A stretch of DNA of 64,000 bases. It comes from Paenibacillus segetis. Lineage in GTDB: Bacteria > Bacillota > Bacilli > Paenibacillales > Paenibacillaceae. Each line of letters starts with the position of its first letter. Positions within the stretch are counted from its first letter, which is position 1. The position numbers were made by a program, and so were the translations under genes. Below the pieces are notes generated by a model. That model had not been told where the DNA came from. It saw only the letters and a program-made list of their open reading frames with translations, and ran no database searches. The stretch spans positions 248,001 through 312,000 of the forward strand of contig NZ_BMFT01000001.1 of assembly GCF_014639155.1 (NCBI RefSeq), in the 5' to 3' direction. Of the stretch, positions 35,707 through 44,750 are shown piece by piece.

Positions 35707-37575
35707 ATGAAGTTACATAATGCAGCATTTGAAAACCTTCCATTAGGTGCGATTAAGCCGGCAGGATGGCTAAAGAACCAACTACGAATTCAGGCGGATG
35801 GTTTTACCGGTCATCTGGAGGAACATTGGGGGGATGTAGGGCCGGACAATGGATGGATTGGTGGCAAGGGAGAGAGCTGGGAAAGAGGTACATATTATTT
35901 GGACGGCTTACTGCCACTTGCTTATTTACTTGAAGATGAAGTGCTGATTGCCAAAGCAAACCGCTGGGTTGAGTGGTCACTCGCCAGCCAGAAAGAGGAC
36001 GGGTCATTTGGACCGGAACGAATCGAAACTGTAAACCATGATGTAGAGAAAGATCAGGACTGGTGGCATTACATGATCATGCTAAAGGTGATGATGCAGT
36101 ATGAAGAAGCTACGAGTGATGATCGAGTAATTCCATTTCTAACGAAATTTTTCAGATATGTTCATTCGACAATAGCGTCTCAACCTTTACGTGGCTGGGC
36201 CAAGACACGAGGCGCTGAAATGTTGCTCTGCCTTGTATGGCTCTACAAACGTACAGAGGACTCCTTCCTACTACAGCTTGCGAGCATCGTGGCGGAGCAG
36301 ACAACAGATTGGAGTGATATTTTTCATGACTTCCCATTCTGGCGGAAGGTGGAGCAGTGGGATTGGACGACTCATGTTGTAAATGTGGCGATGGGGATTA
36401 AGACGCCAGGGGTACTGTATGAATTGAAAGGTGACCCGAAAGAGCGGGAAGCCGTGCATCGTGGAATCGATTCACTAATGACATACCATGGTCAGGCGCA
36501 TGGGATGTTCTCAGGGGACGAGTGGTTGTCAGGTACTCATCCTAGTCAAGGGGTTGAGTTGTGCGCAGTTGTTGAATATATGTTTTCTATGGAACAGCTT
36601 ACTCGTATTTTTGGGGAGGGTCGTTTCGGTGACATTCTTGAAAAGGTAGCTTTTAATGCATTGCCAGCGGGCATTTCTCCTGATTGGACCTCGCATCAGT
36701 ACGATCAGCAGGTGAATCAGATTGTATGTAACGTCGCTCCACGTTCATGGAGCAATGGACCCGATGCGAATCTGTTCGGTCTGGAGCCTAACTTCGGTTG
36801 TTGTACTTCAAATATGCATCAAGGCTGGCCAAAGCTAGCTTCTCATCTGTGGATGAAAGATCAGAATGGGGGGCTAGTAGCGGTATCCTATGCTCCATGT
36901 ACCGTAAAAACGGAGATAGGTACAGGGACCTTGGCAACGCTGGAAGTGAGTGGCGAGTATCCTTTCCGCGATAAAATCAATATCTCGCTAGCATTAGATC
37001 GTACCGATTCTTTCTCCATATCCTTACGCGTACCTGCTTGGTGTAAGGAACCAAAAGTGATTATCAATGGGGAAGAGGTAGCACTTAGAGTAAATTCCGG
37101 TTACGCCAAGGTACAACGGGAGTGGCATAACGAGGACCAGATTGAGCTGCATTTACCGATGGAAGTGGAGATGGAATCACGCAATATGTACGCAGTCAGT
37201 GTATCTCGGGGACCTCTTGTATATGTATTGCCTATTCAAGAGAATTGGCAAATGATTCAGGAGCGTGAGATGTTCCATGATTGGGAAGTATACCCGGGAT
37301 CTCCTTGGAAATATGGTCTACTTGCAACCGGTGATTTTGAAGTTGCCGAATCGGAAGTTCCCTACCAGCCTTTTCTTGCTGCCCATGCTCCTGTTCAACT
37401 TAAAGCGAAAGGCCAGCTGGTACGAGACTGGAGAATGGAAGGAAACAATGCCGGTACACCACCGCTGTATCCCAACACGGAGGGCCAAGCGGTGAAGGAA
37501 CTGCTGCTTGTTCCTTATGGCAGTGCAAGACTTAGAATCGGTGAGTTCCCGTTGATCGGACAACCTAAAGCGTAA
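35707..37575 (+). CDS. GH127-type beta-L-arabinofuranosidase (DUF1680 family)
   Basis: A 622-residue cytoplasmic enzyme with an alpha/alpha barrel followed by beta domains. The opening PLGAIKPAGWLKNQL, the block GKGESWERGTYYLDGLLPLA and especially VELCAVVEYMF and FGCCTSNMHQGWPKLA fit the GH127 family, in which a Glu acts as acid/base and a Cys in the CC motif is the nucleophile and zinc ligand. Beta-L-arabinofuranose release is the founder activity, but many relatives act on other sugars. AAGGAG lies 9 bases before the ATG. It sits between the UlaG-like gene and an epimerase gene and is probably cotranscribed with both. Confidence 0.82.
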   Translation: MKLHNAAFENLPLGAIKPAGWLKNQLRIQADGFTGHLEEHWGDVGPDNGWIGGKGESWERGTYYLDGLLPLAYLLEDEVLIAKANRWVEWSLASQKEDGSFGPERIETVNHDVEKDQDWWHYMIMLKVMMQYEEATSDDRVIPFLTKFFRYVHSTIASQPLRGWAKTRGAEMLLCLVWLYKRTEDSFLLQLASIVAEQTTDWSDIFHDFPFWRKVEQWDWTTHVVNVAMGIKTPGVLYELKGDPKEREAVHRGIDSLMTYHGQAHGMFSGDEWLSGTHPSQGVELCAVVEYMFSMEQLTRIFGEGRFGDILEKVAFNALPAGISPDWTSHQYDQQVNQIVCNVAPRSWSNGPDANLFGLEPNFGCCTSNMHQGWPKLASHLWMKDQNGGLVAVSYAPCTVKTEIGTGTLATLEVSGEYPFRDKINISLALDRTDSFSISLRVPAWCKEPKVIINGEEVALRVNSGYAKVQREWHNEDQIELHLPMEVEMESRNMYAVSVSRGPLVYVLPIQENWQMIQEREMFHDWEVYPGSPWKYGLLATGDFEVAESEVPYQPFLAAHAPVQLKAKGQLVRDWRMEGNNAGTPPLYPNTEGQAVKELLLVPYGSARLRIGEFPLIGQPKA

Positions 37576-37622
37576 AGCGTTCAGAGAGCCAATCAAACAA
37601 CAAGGATGAGAGGAAGATATCA

Positions 37623-38618
37623 GTGATTTCACTACAAGCATATGAAGGTGAGTTTCAAGGTGAAAAGGCAATTTGGTTGAAGGCAGGGTGCTATGAAGCA
37701 GCTCTTTTACCCGAAATCGGTGGAAATTTGATTGCATTTCGTGATGTTGAAATAGGTTTGAAGTTTTTGCATGAACCTGATTTAGATGAAATGCAGTCCT
37801 TCAAAGAGAGACCTATGATTCATGGGATTCCTGTGTTGTTCCCTCCTAACCGGTATGAGGATGGCCGATTCCCTTGGGATGGTAAGGTTCATCAATTCCC
37901 CGTGAATGAAAGTGCTACAGGTAATCACTTACACGGTTTTCTTTATAATACCCCATGGGAAATAGATGAATACGGACAGACTAATATGGAAAGTTATGTA
38001 TCTGTGTCGGTTAAGGTAGACGAGCATCATGATGCATTTCAATATTTTCCTTACCATTGTACGATTAGGCTTCGCTACAGCTTGGGAGAGAACGGGCTTT
38101 CCCAGCGTGTTACGATCCTTAACGAGGGTGAAGAGAAAATGCCTTGCCTACTAGCATTCCATACTTCGGTCAATGCGCCTTTTGCGGCAGGAAGTTCGGC
38201 ACAGGACTACAGGCTGAAATTGACAATCGGTGAGCGCTGGGAGTTGAATGAACGGATGTTGCCGACAGGTCGTTTTCAAGCTCTAACACCGGAGGAAGCT
38301 CTTATGTCAGGCGAGGGGGTCTATCCTTTCTTCGAAAGTATGGACAATCATTATACGGCTTCATCACAGAACGGCCGGAATCGTATGGAACTGACTGATT
38401 TGAAGCGTCAGATCACGTTTGTTTACGATGTAGGAACGACTTATAAGCAATGGATGATCTGGAACAATGAAGCCAGGGAAGGATTCTTCTGCCCTGAACC
38501 GCAAATCAATCTTGTAAATGCCCCTCTTGTTAACTTGCCTGCTGATGACATTGGCTTATTCAGCCTGGATCCAGGAGAAATTTGGGAGGAAAGCAGTAGA
38601 TGGTACGTCCGTGAATAA
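37623..38618 (+). CDS. Aldose 1-epimerase-like protein
   Basis: A 331-residue soluble protein of the galactose mutarotase superfamily. The conserved features are GNLIAFRDVEIGLKFLH near the start, HGIPVLFPPNRY, GNHLHGFLYNTPW (sugar-binding His), AFHTSVNAPF (second His) and ICPEPQ-like FFCPEPQINLVNAP near the end (catalytic Glu position). It equilibrates alpha and beta anomers of the sugars released by the adjacent glycosidases. The start is GTG 37623 with AGGAAG about 7 bases upstream. It is the last gene of the operon, with a hairpin terminator 12 bases after the stop. Confidence 0.85.
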   Translation: MISLQAYEGEFQGEKAIWLKAGCYEAALLPEIGGNLIAFRDVEIGLKFLHEPDLDEMQSFKERPMIHGIPVLFPPNRYEDGRFPWDGKVHQFPVNESATGNHLHGFLYNTPWEIDEYGQTNMESYVSVSVKVDEHHDAFQYFPYHCTIRLRYSLGENGLSQRVTILNEGEEKMPCLLAFHTSVNAPFAAGSSAQDYRLKLTIGERWELNERMLPTGRFQALTPEEALMSGEGVYPFFESMDNHYTASSQNGRNRMELTDLKRQITFVYDVGTTYKQWMIWNNEAREGFFCPEPQINLVNAPLVNLPADDIGLFSLDPGEIWEESSRWYVRE

Positions 38619-38630
38619 GCGTTTAATTAC

Positions 38631-38665
38631 AATCCTGGTACCTCATTGGTATCAGGATTTGTTGT
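38631..38665 (+). terminator. Terminator of the GH2-epimerase operon
   Basis: A 12-bp stem (AATCCTGGTACC / GGTATCAGGATT, one G-U pair) with a 5-base loop is followed by a short T-rich stretch. Confidence 0.7.
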
Positions 38666-38779
38666 TAGAGGAGACGTACTGCTAATAAAACTCTGTTTGA
38701 AATAGTATAAGAAAGTATAAATAGTGTAAGGAGAGCAGAAAATAAAAATCTGTAAATTCATGAATAAGAGGTGCTTAGG

Positions 38780-41425
38780 ATGTGGTTTGCAAAATCTCAA
38801 GAGGAAGTACTGCAAGAGCTTCAAGTGAATGCGGCAACGGGGCTGACAACGGAGGAAGCCAAATCCAGACTTGAACGATACGGTCCTAACAAGTTGGAGG
38901 GAAAACCAAAGAAAAGCATGATCATCCTTTTCTTCGAGCAATTGAAGGATATGTTGATTTATGTGCTGCTTGGTGCTGCGGTTGTCACACTTCTGATTGG
39001 AGAATATGTAGACGCATTGATCATCCTTGCCGTTGTGATTTTAAATGCGGTGATCGGAGTTATTCAAGAGAACAAAGCCGAGAAAGCGATAGAAGCATTA
39101 CAGCAAATGACCACCCCAAAGGCACTAGTCAGACGTGATGGAGAAGTGAAGGAGATAGCGTCTGAGGACATTGTACCTGGTGATATCATTATTTTGGATG
39201 CAGGCCGATTTATATCTGCCGATTTACGACTGATTGAAAGTGCGAACCTGCAAATTGAGGAATCTGCCTTAACCGGAGAATCCGTACCGACAGACAAAGA
39301 GGCGAATGCGATTCACTCCGACCCCAAAACACCAATAGGCGACAAGTCTAATATGGCGTTTATGTCCACTCTTGTTACTTATGGTAGGGGGGAAGGAATA
39401 GCCGTAGCAACAGCGATGGATACAGAAATGGGCAAGATCGCCAAGATTCTTGGCGATGATGATAAAGAATTGACTCCACTTCAGAAAAAATTGGAGGAAC
39501 TCGGCAAAGTTCTCGGTTATATTGCGATTGGAATCTGTGTGGTTATGTTTGTCATCGCTTTATTCCAGAAGAGAGATCTATTCGAAATGTTCTTAACTTC
39601 GATCAGCTTAGCGGTTGCAGCTATTCCAGAAGGTCTTCCAGCGATCGTGGCTATCGTATTAGCATTGGGTGTTACCAGAATGTCACGGATCAATGCCATT
39701 GTGAAGAAGCTTCCGGCTGTCGAGACGTTAGGTTCGGTAAATATCATTTGCTCAGACAAAACAGGTACGCTTACTCAAAATAAAATGTCTGTCGTAAAGC
39801 ATTATGTATCCTCGACTCAAAATAAGGATGAACCTCCTGTTGAGCTGATTAAGTCGCTTGTCTTATGTTCCGATGCAACCTTCGAAGAAGGTAAAGCTAC
39901 AGGTGACCCTACGGAAATCGCTTTGATCGTATTCGGAAATGAGCATAACTTAGTTAAAAGATCTCTGGATGCCGAGTATAAAAGGCTGTCAGAAAAGCCT
40001 TTTGATTCCGATCGTAAGTTGATGTCTACATTGAACGTAACCAGAAAGGGATATCGGGTACATACCAAAGGGGCTATCGATCAGCTATTGCAGATATCCA
40101 CTTCTGCAGTTGTTGATGGTGAGGTTGTGCCTCTGACTGAAGAGCTGAAGCTTCAATATCTTAAGGCTGCCGAAGCGATGTCAGATGAAGCCCTAAGAGT
40201 TCTTGCCGCAGCGTATAAGGATACCGATCAGATCATTGAACCTGATGAGATGGAGCAGGGCCTGACGATCCTTGGATTTGTAGGGATGATCGATCCACCA
40301 AGACTTGAGGTGAAGGATTCAATTAGCGAAGCGAAGATGGCTGGTATTACCCCGGTCATGATCACTGGTGACCACAAGAACACGGCGGTTGCGATTGCGA
40401 AAGAATTGGGCATTGCGAGTTCCATTGAGCAAAGCATGACAGGTGCTGAAATTGATGAACTGTCAGACGAGGCATTCTCGCAAAAAATTAATACGTATCG
40501 AGTGTTCGCCCGCGTCTCGCCTGAGCATAAGGTGAAGATTATTAGAGCATTCAAAGCGAAGGGGAACATCGTCTCGATGACAGGGGACGGAGTAAATGAC
40601 GCACCTTCTTTGAAATATGCCGATATCGGGGTAGCCATGGGAATTACCGGGACCGATGTCTCCAAGGGTGCTAGCGACATGATCCTAACAGATGACAACT
40701 TCACGACGATTGTTCATGCGATTAGAGAGGGTCGAAATATTTATTTAAATATTCGGAAGACGGTTATTTTCCTATTATCGTGTAACCTGGGGGAAGTCCT
40801 GGCTGTACTCGCTTCGATCTTGTTCTTCTGGCCCGTTCCGTTATTGCCAACTCAGATTTTGTGGGTGAACCTGGTGACAGATACGCTACCGGCAATTGCA
40901 CTGGGTGTTGATCCAGGTGATAAAGATGTGATGAAGAGAAAACCAAGAGACCCGAGTGAAAGCTTCTTTGCAAAAGGTGCGGGTCTAAGAGCGATCATAG
41001 GTGGAGTCCTGATTGGAAGCATTACGTTATTTGCTTTTTATCTAGGATTACATGAATTCGGGTATAGCCTGAACTCCAGTAATATCTCTGAGGATGCAAT
41101 GACGAATGCAAGAACGATGTCCTTTGTGGTATTGGCATCTTCACAGCTGTTTTATTCGTTATCCATGCGGAGTGCTACGAAGTTTATTTTTCAAGTTGGA
41201 TTGTTTACTAACAAGTATTTGTTAGGTGCAGTCATCGTTGGGTTGGTTCTGCAATTCGGGGTAATCTCAATACCGGTTCTAGCCAATGCTTTTAAGGTTC
41301 AATTCTTATCCTTAGCTGATTGGGGATGGGTAATTGCATTAGGACTGGTTCCCCTGATTGTGAACGAGATCATTAAGTTGTTCTTGTGGGGTGGTAGACA
41401 TGGTGAGGAGAATGTAGAGCAGTAA
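38780..41425 (+). CDS. P-type calcium-transporting ATPase (PMCA/SERCA-like, type IIA)
   Basis: An 881-residue membrane pump. The N-terminal cation-ATPase domain is followed by ALTGESVPTDK (actuator TGES), IPEGLPAIVAIVLALGVTRM (membrane ion-site helix M4 with PEGL), SDKTGTLTQNK with phosphorylated Asp326, KGAIDQLL (nucleotide binding) and MTGDGVNDAPSLKYADIGVA (hinge). Ten membrane helices fit the hydrophobic profile. The IPEGLP motif supports Ca2+ export, or Mn2+ as a possible alternative. ATG 38780 is preferred: AAGAGG lies 8 bases upstream, while GTG 38771 overlaps that site. It is monocistronic. Confidence 0.93.
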   Translation: MWFAKSQEEVLQELQVNAATGLTTEEAKSRLERYGPNKLEGKPKKSMIILFFEQLKDMLIYVLLGAAVVTLLIGEYVDALIILAVVILNAVIGVIQENKAEKAIEALQQMTTPKALVRRDGEVKEIASEDIVPGDIIILDAGRFISADLRLIESANLQIEESALTGESVPTDKEANAIHSDPKTPIGDKSNMAFMSTLVTYGRGEGIAVATAMDTEMGKIAKILGDDDKELTPLQKKLEELGKVLGYIAIGICVVMFVIALFQKRDLFEMFLTSISLAVAAIPEGLPAIVAIVLALGVTRMSRINAIVKKLPAVETLGSVNIICSDKTGTLTQNKMSVVKHYVSSTQNKDEPPVELIKSLVLCSDATFEEGKATGDPTEIALIVFGNEHNLVKRSLDAEYKRLSEKPFDSDRKLMSTLNVTRKGYRVHTKGAIDQLLQISTSAVVDGEVVPLTEELKLQYLKAAEAMSDEALRVLAAAYKDTDQIIEPDEMEQGLTILGFVGMIDPPRLEVKDSISEAKMAGITPVMITGDHKNTAVAIAKELGIASSIEQSMTGAEIDELSDEAFSQKINTYRVFARVSPEHKVKIIRAFKAKGNIVSMTGDGVNDAPSLKYADIGVAMGITGTDVSKGASDMILTDDNFTTIVHAIREGRNIYLNIRKTVIFLLSCNLGEVLAVLASILFFWPVPLLPTQILWVNLVTDTLPAIALGVDPGDKDVMKRKPRDPSESFFAKGAGLRAIIGGVLIGSITLFAFYLGLHEFGYSLNSSNISEDAMTNARTMSFVVLASSQLFYSLSMRSATKFIFQVGLFTNKYLLGAVIVGLVLQFGVISIPVLANAFKVQFLSLADWGWVIALGLVPLIVNEIIKLFLWGGRHGEENVEQ

Positions 41426-41434
41426 ATACGAAGA

Positions 41435-41471
41435 AGAGCGCAGAGCCCACAGGGGTTCTGCGCTCTTTTTA
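41435..41471. terminator. Terminator after the calcium ATPase gene
   Basis: A long stem (AGAGCGCAGAGCCC pairing with GGGGTTCTGCGCTCT, with small mismatches) and a T run lie between the convergent ATPase and padR genes. Confidence 0.85.
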
Positions 41472-41474
41472 CAT

Positions 41475-42017
41475 CTAGATTTCAAGCTCTTCAAGTGCAT
41501 ATTTACAAAATTGAAGAGATGATTCCATGTCCATGATTCTTTTGCGTATAAGCATATATCGCCCGAAAGTCGTGGCCTTTGGCTCATGGGATTCGCCTCG
41601 CTCCTCACGAAGGGTTTCATTGCCTCCCAGCATTTCATTGTAGCGATCAAGCTCACTTTGGCAAAATTCCATACGCTGATATAGCAGTTCCTTTGCTTTC
41701 TGCGGTTCAGAGAGCCATAGACTATATAGCTTGAAATGGAGCTCGTCTCGTAGAACCGGATGCTCAGCAGGCATTTCCACCCACTGCCGTAATTGGGCGA
41801 GTCCTGCTTCGGTAATGGTATATTCCTTCTTATCCGGTTTATCGGTTTGCTCAATGAGCTTATATGAAATGTAGCCTTGTTGCTCCATGCTCGCAAGGAG
41901 CGGATAGATTTGACTGTGCCCAGCTTGCCAGAGTGGTTTGATTTTTTGCGTCAAATCATAACCGGACAGCGGAGCAAAACTTAATAAAGAAAGAAGACCA
42001 TAAGAGAGTGTATTCAT
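41475..42017 (-). CDS. PadR-family transcriptional regulator
   Basis: A 180-residue winged-helix protein. The N-terminal block LLSFAPLSGYDLTQKIKPLW followed by SQIYPLLASMEQQGYI is the PadR DNA-binding domain, with recognition near GHSQIYPLL. The C-terminal part (about 95-175) is the helical dimerisation domain (KAKELLYQRMEFCQSELDRY). It is divergent from an MFS exporter gene, with two sites matching the PadR operator pattern ATGT-N8-ACAT between them, so it probably represses that gene and itself until an inducer binds. Confidence 0.9.
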   Translation of the reverse strand: MNTLSYGLLSLLSFAPLSGYDLTQKIKPLWQAGHSQIYPLLASMEQQGYISYKLIEQTDKPDKKEYTITEAGLAQLRQWVEMPAEHPVLRDELHFKLYSLWLSEPQKAKELLYQRMEFCQSELDRYNEMLGGNETLREERGESHEPKATTFGRYMLIRKRIMDMESSLQFCKYALEELEI

Positions 42018-42073
42018 TCGTACGACGACCTCCCATTCATATAAATACGCTTACATCAACGTTTTTTGATGCT

Positions 42074-42089
42074 ATGTCATAATTGACAT
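42074..42089. promoter_or_regulatory. PadR operator 1 overlapping an exporter promoter
   Basis: ATGT-CATAATTG-ACAT matches the PadR pattern ATGT-N8-ACAT and lies inside the larger palindrome CTATGTCATAATTGACATAG (42072-42091). It covers TTGACA (42083-42088), a probable -35; TAACAT at 42106-42111 fits a -10 after 17 bases. Confidence 0.7.
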
Positions 42090-42129
42090 AGTAATCGTAT
42101 GGGTATAACATTATTTATGATCTAATTAT

Positions 42130-42145
42130 ATGTAAAAGTAGACAT
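42130..42145. promoter_or_regulatory. PadR operator 2
   Basis: ATGT-AAAAGTAG-ACAT again fits the PadR pattern exactly and has TAT flanks (TATATGT...ACATATA). It lies downstream of the promoter, 56 bases from the first site. Confidence 0.68.
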
Positions 42146-42171
42146 ATATGCAATGGAGGGAGGAACCGTTG

Positions 42172-43623
42172 ATGGAAGGAAAACAAATAAGCAAGAATCA
42201 TTTTTGGCCTATCATGACTGCCATATTCTTCGGGACCTTTGTCTCTGTCTTAAGTACGACGACGATTAACATTGCTGTTCCTATGTTAATGGACCATTTC
42301 CATACGAGCCTGAACACGATGCAGTGGATGATTACCGGCTTTATGTTAGCTACGGGCGTTACAGCACCACTTACAGGTTATCTTGGAGGAAGATTTAGTT
42401 ATAAGAGGTTGTATTTATGCGCCTTAATTGGCTTTACGATATTCTCCTTATTATGTGCTGTAGCTTGGGGGCCAACATCGCTAATTATCTTTCGGATGCT
42501 CCAAGGCGCCTGCAGTGGTCTGATCATGGCTTGTACCATGACCATTATATTTCAAGTTATGCCTATTGAACGTAGGGCGTTTGCGGTGAGTCTGTGGTCG
42601 CTGTCAGCCATGGTGGCTCCAGCAATTGGGCCGACATTTAGCGGCTGGTTACTGCAGTATGCTAGCTGGCATTGGTTATTCCTCATTAATATTCCAGTAG
42701 GATTGATTGCGATTATTCTAACTCAAACGTTGATTCCTTATTATCGGATTAATGTCCCTAAGTCATTCGATGTCCCTGGAGTCATTACCGTTGTTCTGGG
42801 TAGTCTCTCTTTATTAACAGCTTTTAGCCAAGGCAGTAGCTGGGGCTGGGGTTCCTGGAGAACACTATCTTTGATTGTTGTAGGCATCATCTTGTTGATA
42901 TTATTTGTATGGCGGGAGCTAACGACGGAAGTACCGTTGCTCAATTTACGTGTATTTAGCAATCGACGGTTTACCATCATGGTGAGTATTTATAGCATTG
43001 TTACGGTAGCAATGTATACAGGGACGTATTTGGCTCCGTTGTTCCTACAAACGGTGCAAGGAGAAACACCACTTACAACGGGATTGATTCTGTTGCCCTC
43101 GTCAATCGTACTAGCGTTGCTTAGTCCGATCGTCGGCAAGCTATACCCTAAGTTTGGTCCTGTGAAGTTGATCTCCTTCGGTATTCTATTTATCTTCATT
43201 GGATTATTCCTGATGAGTTGGCTTGGCGTGAATGTCTCGAATAACTTCATCATGTGGGCGATGATATTGCGTAACTTCGGACTCGGCTTCGCCAATGTCC
43301 CAAGTAGTACGGCATCGATGGAGGAAATTCCAGTTGAATGGTCCGGTCATGCAACCTCGATTAACAACTGGGTTCGTAATGTATTAAGCTCATTTGCAAT
43401 TGCCGTATTCACCTCACTATTGTCGAGCAGATCTCTATTCCACTCCAAGGAACTGATCAGTTCAAGTGTAGGAGACACAGGCTCGATCCGATTGCTCTCA
43501 TTCACGATGGGGGTGGATGATGTGTTTGTTCTAGGATCCATTATTGTATTATGTGCACTGCCGTTAATGTTATTATTGCGGCGCAGCAAAGAGAGTATTT
43601 CAGCAGTTGAAGGTGCGGTATAA
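42172..43623 (+). CDS. MFS drug exporter, DHA2 (EmrB/QacA) family
   Basis: About 483 residues with 14 expected membrane helices. Family motifs are LSTTTINIAVPML (first helix), MQWMITGFMLATGVTAPLTG (motif D2 region), GRFSYKRLYL (motif A), RMLQGACSGLIM (motif B) and PAIGPTFSGWLLQYASWHWL (motif C, antiporter). It should export a lipophilic or cationic toxic compound in exchange for protons. ATG 42172 is chosen, with GGGAGG 10 bases upstream; the ATG at 42148 would overlap operator 2. It is divergent from padR. A hairpin terminator lies about 95 bases after the stop. Confidence 0.9.
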   Translation: MEGKQISKNHFWPIMTAIFFGTFVSVLSTTTINIAVPMLMDHFHTSLNTMQWMITGFMLATGVTAPLTGYLGGRFSYKRLYLCALIGFTIFSLLCAVAWGPTSLIIFRMLQGACSGLIMACTMTIIFQVMPIERRAFAVSLWSLSAMVAPAIGPTFSGWLLQYASWHWLFLINIPVGLIAIILTQTLIPYYRINVPKSFDVPGVITVVLGSLSLLTAFSQGSSWGWGSWRTLSLIVVGIILLILFVWRELTTEVPLLNLRVFSNRRFTIMVSIYSIVTVAMYTGTYLAPLFLQTVQGETPLTTGLILLPSSIVLALLSPIVGKLYPKFGPVKLISFGILFIFIGLFLMSWLGVNVSNNFIMWAMILRNFGLGFANVPSSTASMEEIPVEWSGHATSINNWVRNVLSSFAIAVFTSLLSSRSLFHSKELISSSVGDTGSIRLLSFTMGVDDVFVLGSIIVLCALPLMLLLRRSKESISAVEGAV

Positions 43624-43715
43624 ATGTGTCCCTTTTTTCGATTCTAGGGTATAATGTAATTTCATTGAGCCATCTGAAGATGGCTTTAAATACATAAGCA
43701 TTTCTAAAAAAGTGG

Positions 43716-43743
43716 AGTTGACACTTAAGTGTCAGCTCTTTTA
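43716..43743 (+). terminator. Terminator-like palindrome after the MFS gene
   Basis: TGACACTTAAGTGTCA is a perfect 16-base palindrome extended by GAGT/GCTC to a 12-bp pairing, followed by TTTTA. A shorter AGCCATC/GATGGCT hairpin lies at about 43668-43685. Confidence 0.65.
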
Positions 43744-43812
43744 CGTTTACCGGATTGGGTAGTAAGAAAAAGGCAAGTATAGAGAGATTTATAGATGGGG
43801 AGGAAAATAAAA

Positions 43813-44742
43813 ATGTGGTTTGTCTTTGCCGCCGCTGCGGCAACGTGTTTTGGGTTGCGGGGAATTTTATATCAGTGGACATCCCAGCGTCCAATTGAAC
43901 GAAGTCTGCTGTTATTTGGCGTGTATTTGTCAGGGACCTTGATTGCTCTAGGAATAAACGTGTTTACAGGTCAACCATGGAGTAGAGGAGTAGTGATCGG
44001 CCTGCTGATGGGTTTGTTTTCGTTCATCGCTAATGCTTCCATGTATAAGGGGTATGCTGTTGGGAAAGCTTCGTTGATCGCATTGTTCACGGGGCTGCCA
44101 CCAGTCATAGTGGTCATCGCGGCTTATCTGTTATGGGGGGAAACGTTAAATATCTGGCAGTTATTATCCTTTGTTGTGGTGATTCTCGGCTTGCTGTTGA
44201 TAAAGTATTCGCAGGATTTTAAGATAGGGCAGTTAAAAGGACTTCAATGGGGTCTGCTGACCATGCTGTTTTTTGGCATGACCGATCTGTCCTCCAAGCA
44301 GGCTACACTGCTTGGAGCGTCCACACTTCCGTTGCTTGCTGTCATGTATGGAACTGGGGCGACATTATTTGGAACGCAATGGGCCATCAATCGGTTTAAA
44401 GCTTCGAGGCATGCTGTGCGCATAGCGGCCGCGGAAGTTGAAGGTTCGGCAACATATACAGAAACTGCCCCGGAAACGGTGGCAACTCCCAACCAATGGA
44501 GTAATGGCAAAACTCTTGGCTGGGGAATGTTTGTCGGGATTTCGAATGTTGCGGGCATGATATTCCTTATCCCAGCTTTCCGAGAAGGGGTTACGGGCAT
44601 TGTATCGGCGATTAGTGCCATGAATGTTGTCTTTGTGTTACTCTATGCCCGCTTTTATCTCAAGGAAATCATGTCTCGTCGGGAAATAAGTGGCTTAACA
44701 CTTGCATTGGCCGGAATTGTGCTTCTTCGTTTGCTGGCATAG
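43813..44742 (+). CDS. EamA/DMT-family transporter
   Basis: About 309 residues with ten expected membrane helices in two related halves (a first half ending in LWGETLNIWQLLSFVVVILG, a second ending in FYLKEIMSRREISGLTLALA). The two LxGExxxxx-(L/I)-x-G repeats are typical of EamA domains. A hydrophilic stretch (about 200-235, rich in Ala/Glu/Thr) links them. Substrate class is unknown; metabolite export or uptake both occur in the family. ATG 43813 has GGAGG 9 bases upstream; the earlier ATG at 43795 overlaps that site. Its stop is only 8 bases from the end of the convergent yesN-type gene, with no terminator between. Confidence 0.85.
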   Translation: MWFVFAAAAATCFGLRGILYQWTSQRPIERSLLLFGVYLSGTLIALGINVFTGQPWSRGVVIGLLMGLFSFIANASMYKGYAVGKASLIALFTGLPPVIVVIAAYLLWGETLNIWQLLSFVVVILGLLLIKYSQDFKIGQLKGLQWGLLTMLFFGMTDLSSKQATLLGASTLPLLAVMYGTGATLFGTQWAINRFKASRHAVRIAAAEVEGSATYTETAPETVATPNQWSNGKTLGWGMFVGISNVAGMIFLIPAFREGVTGIVSAISAMNVVFVLLYARFYLKEIMSRREISGLTLALAGIVLLRLLA

Positions 44743-44750
44743 GACTCACC

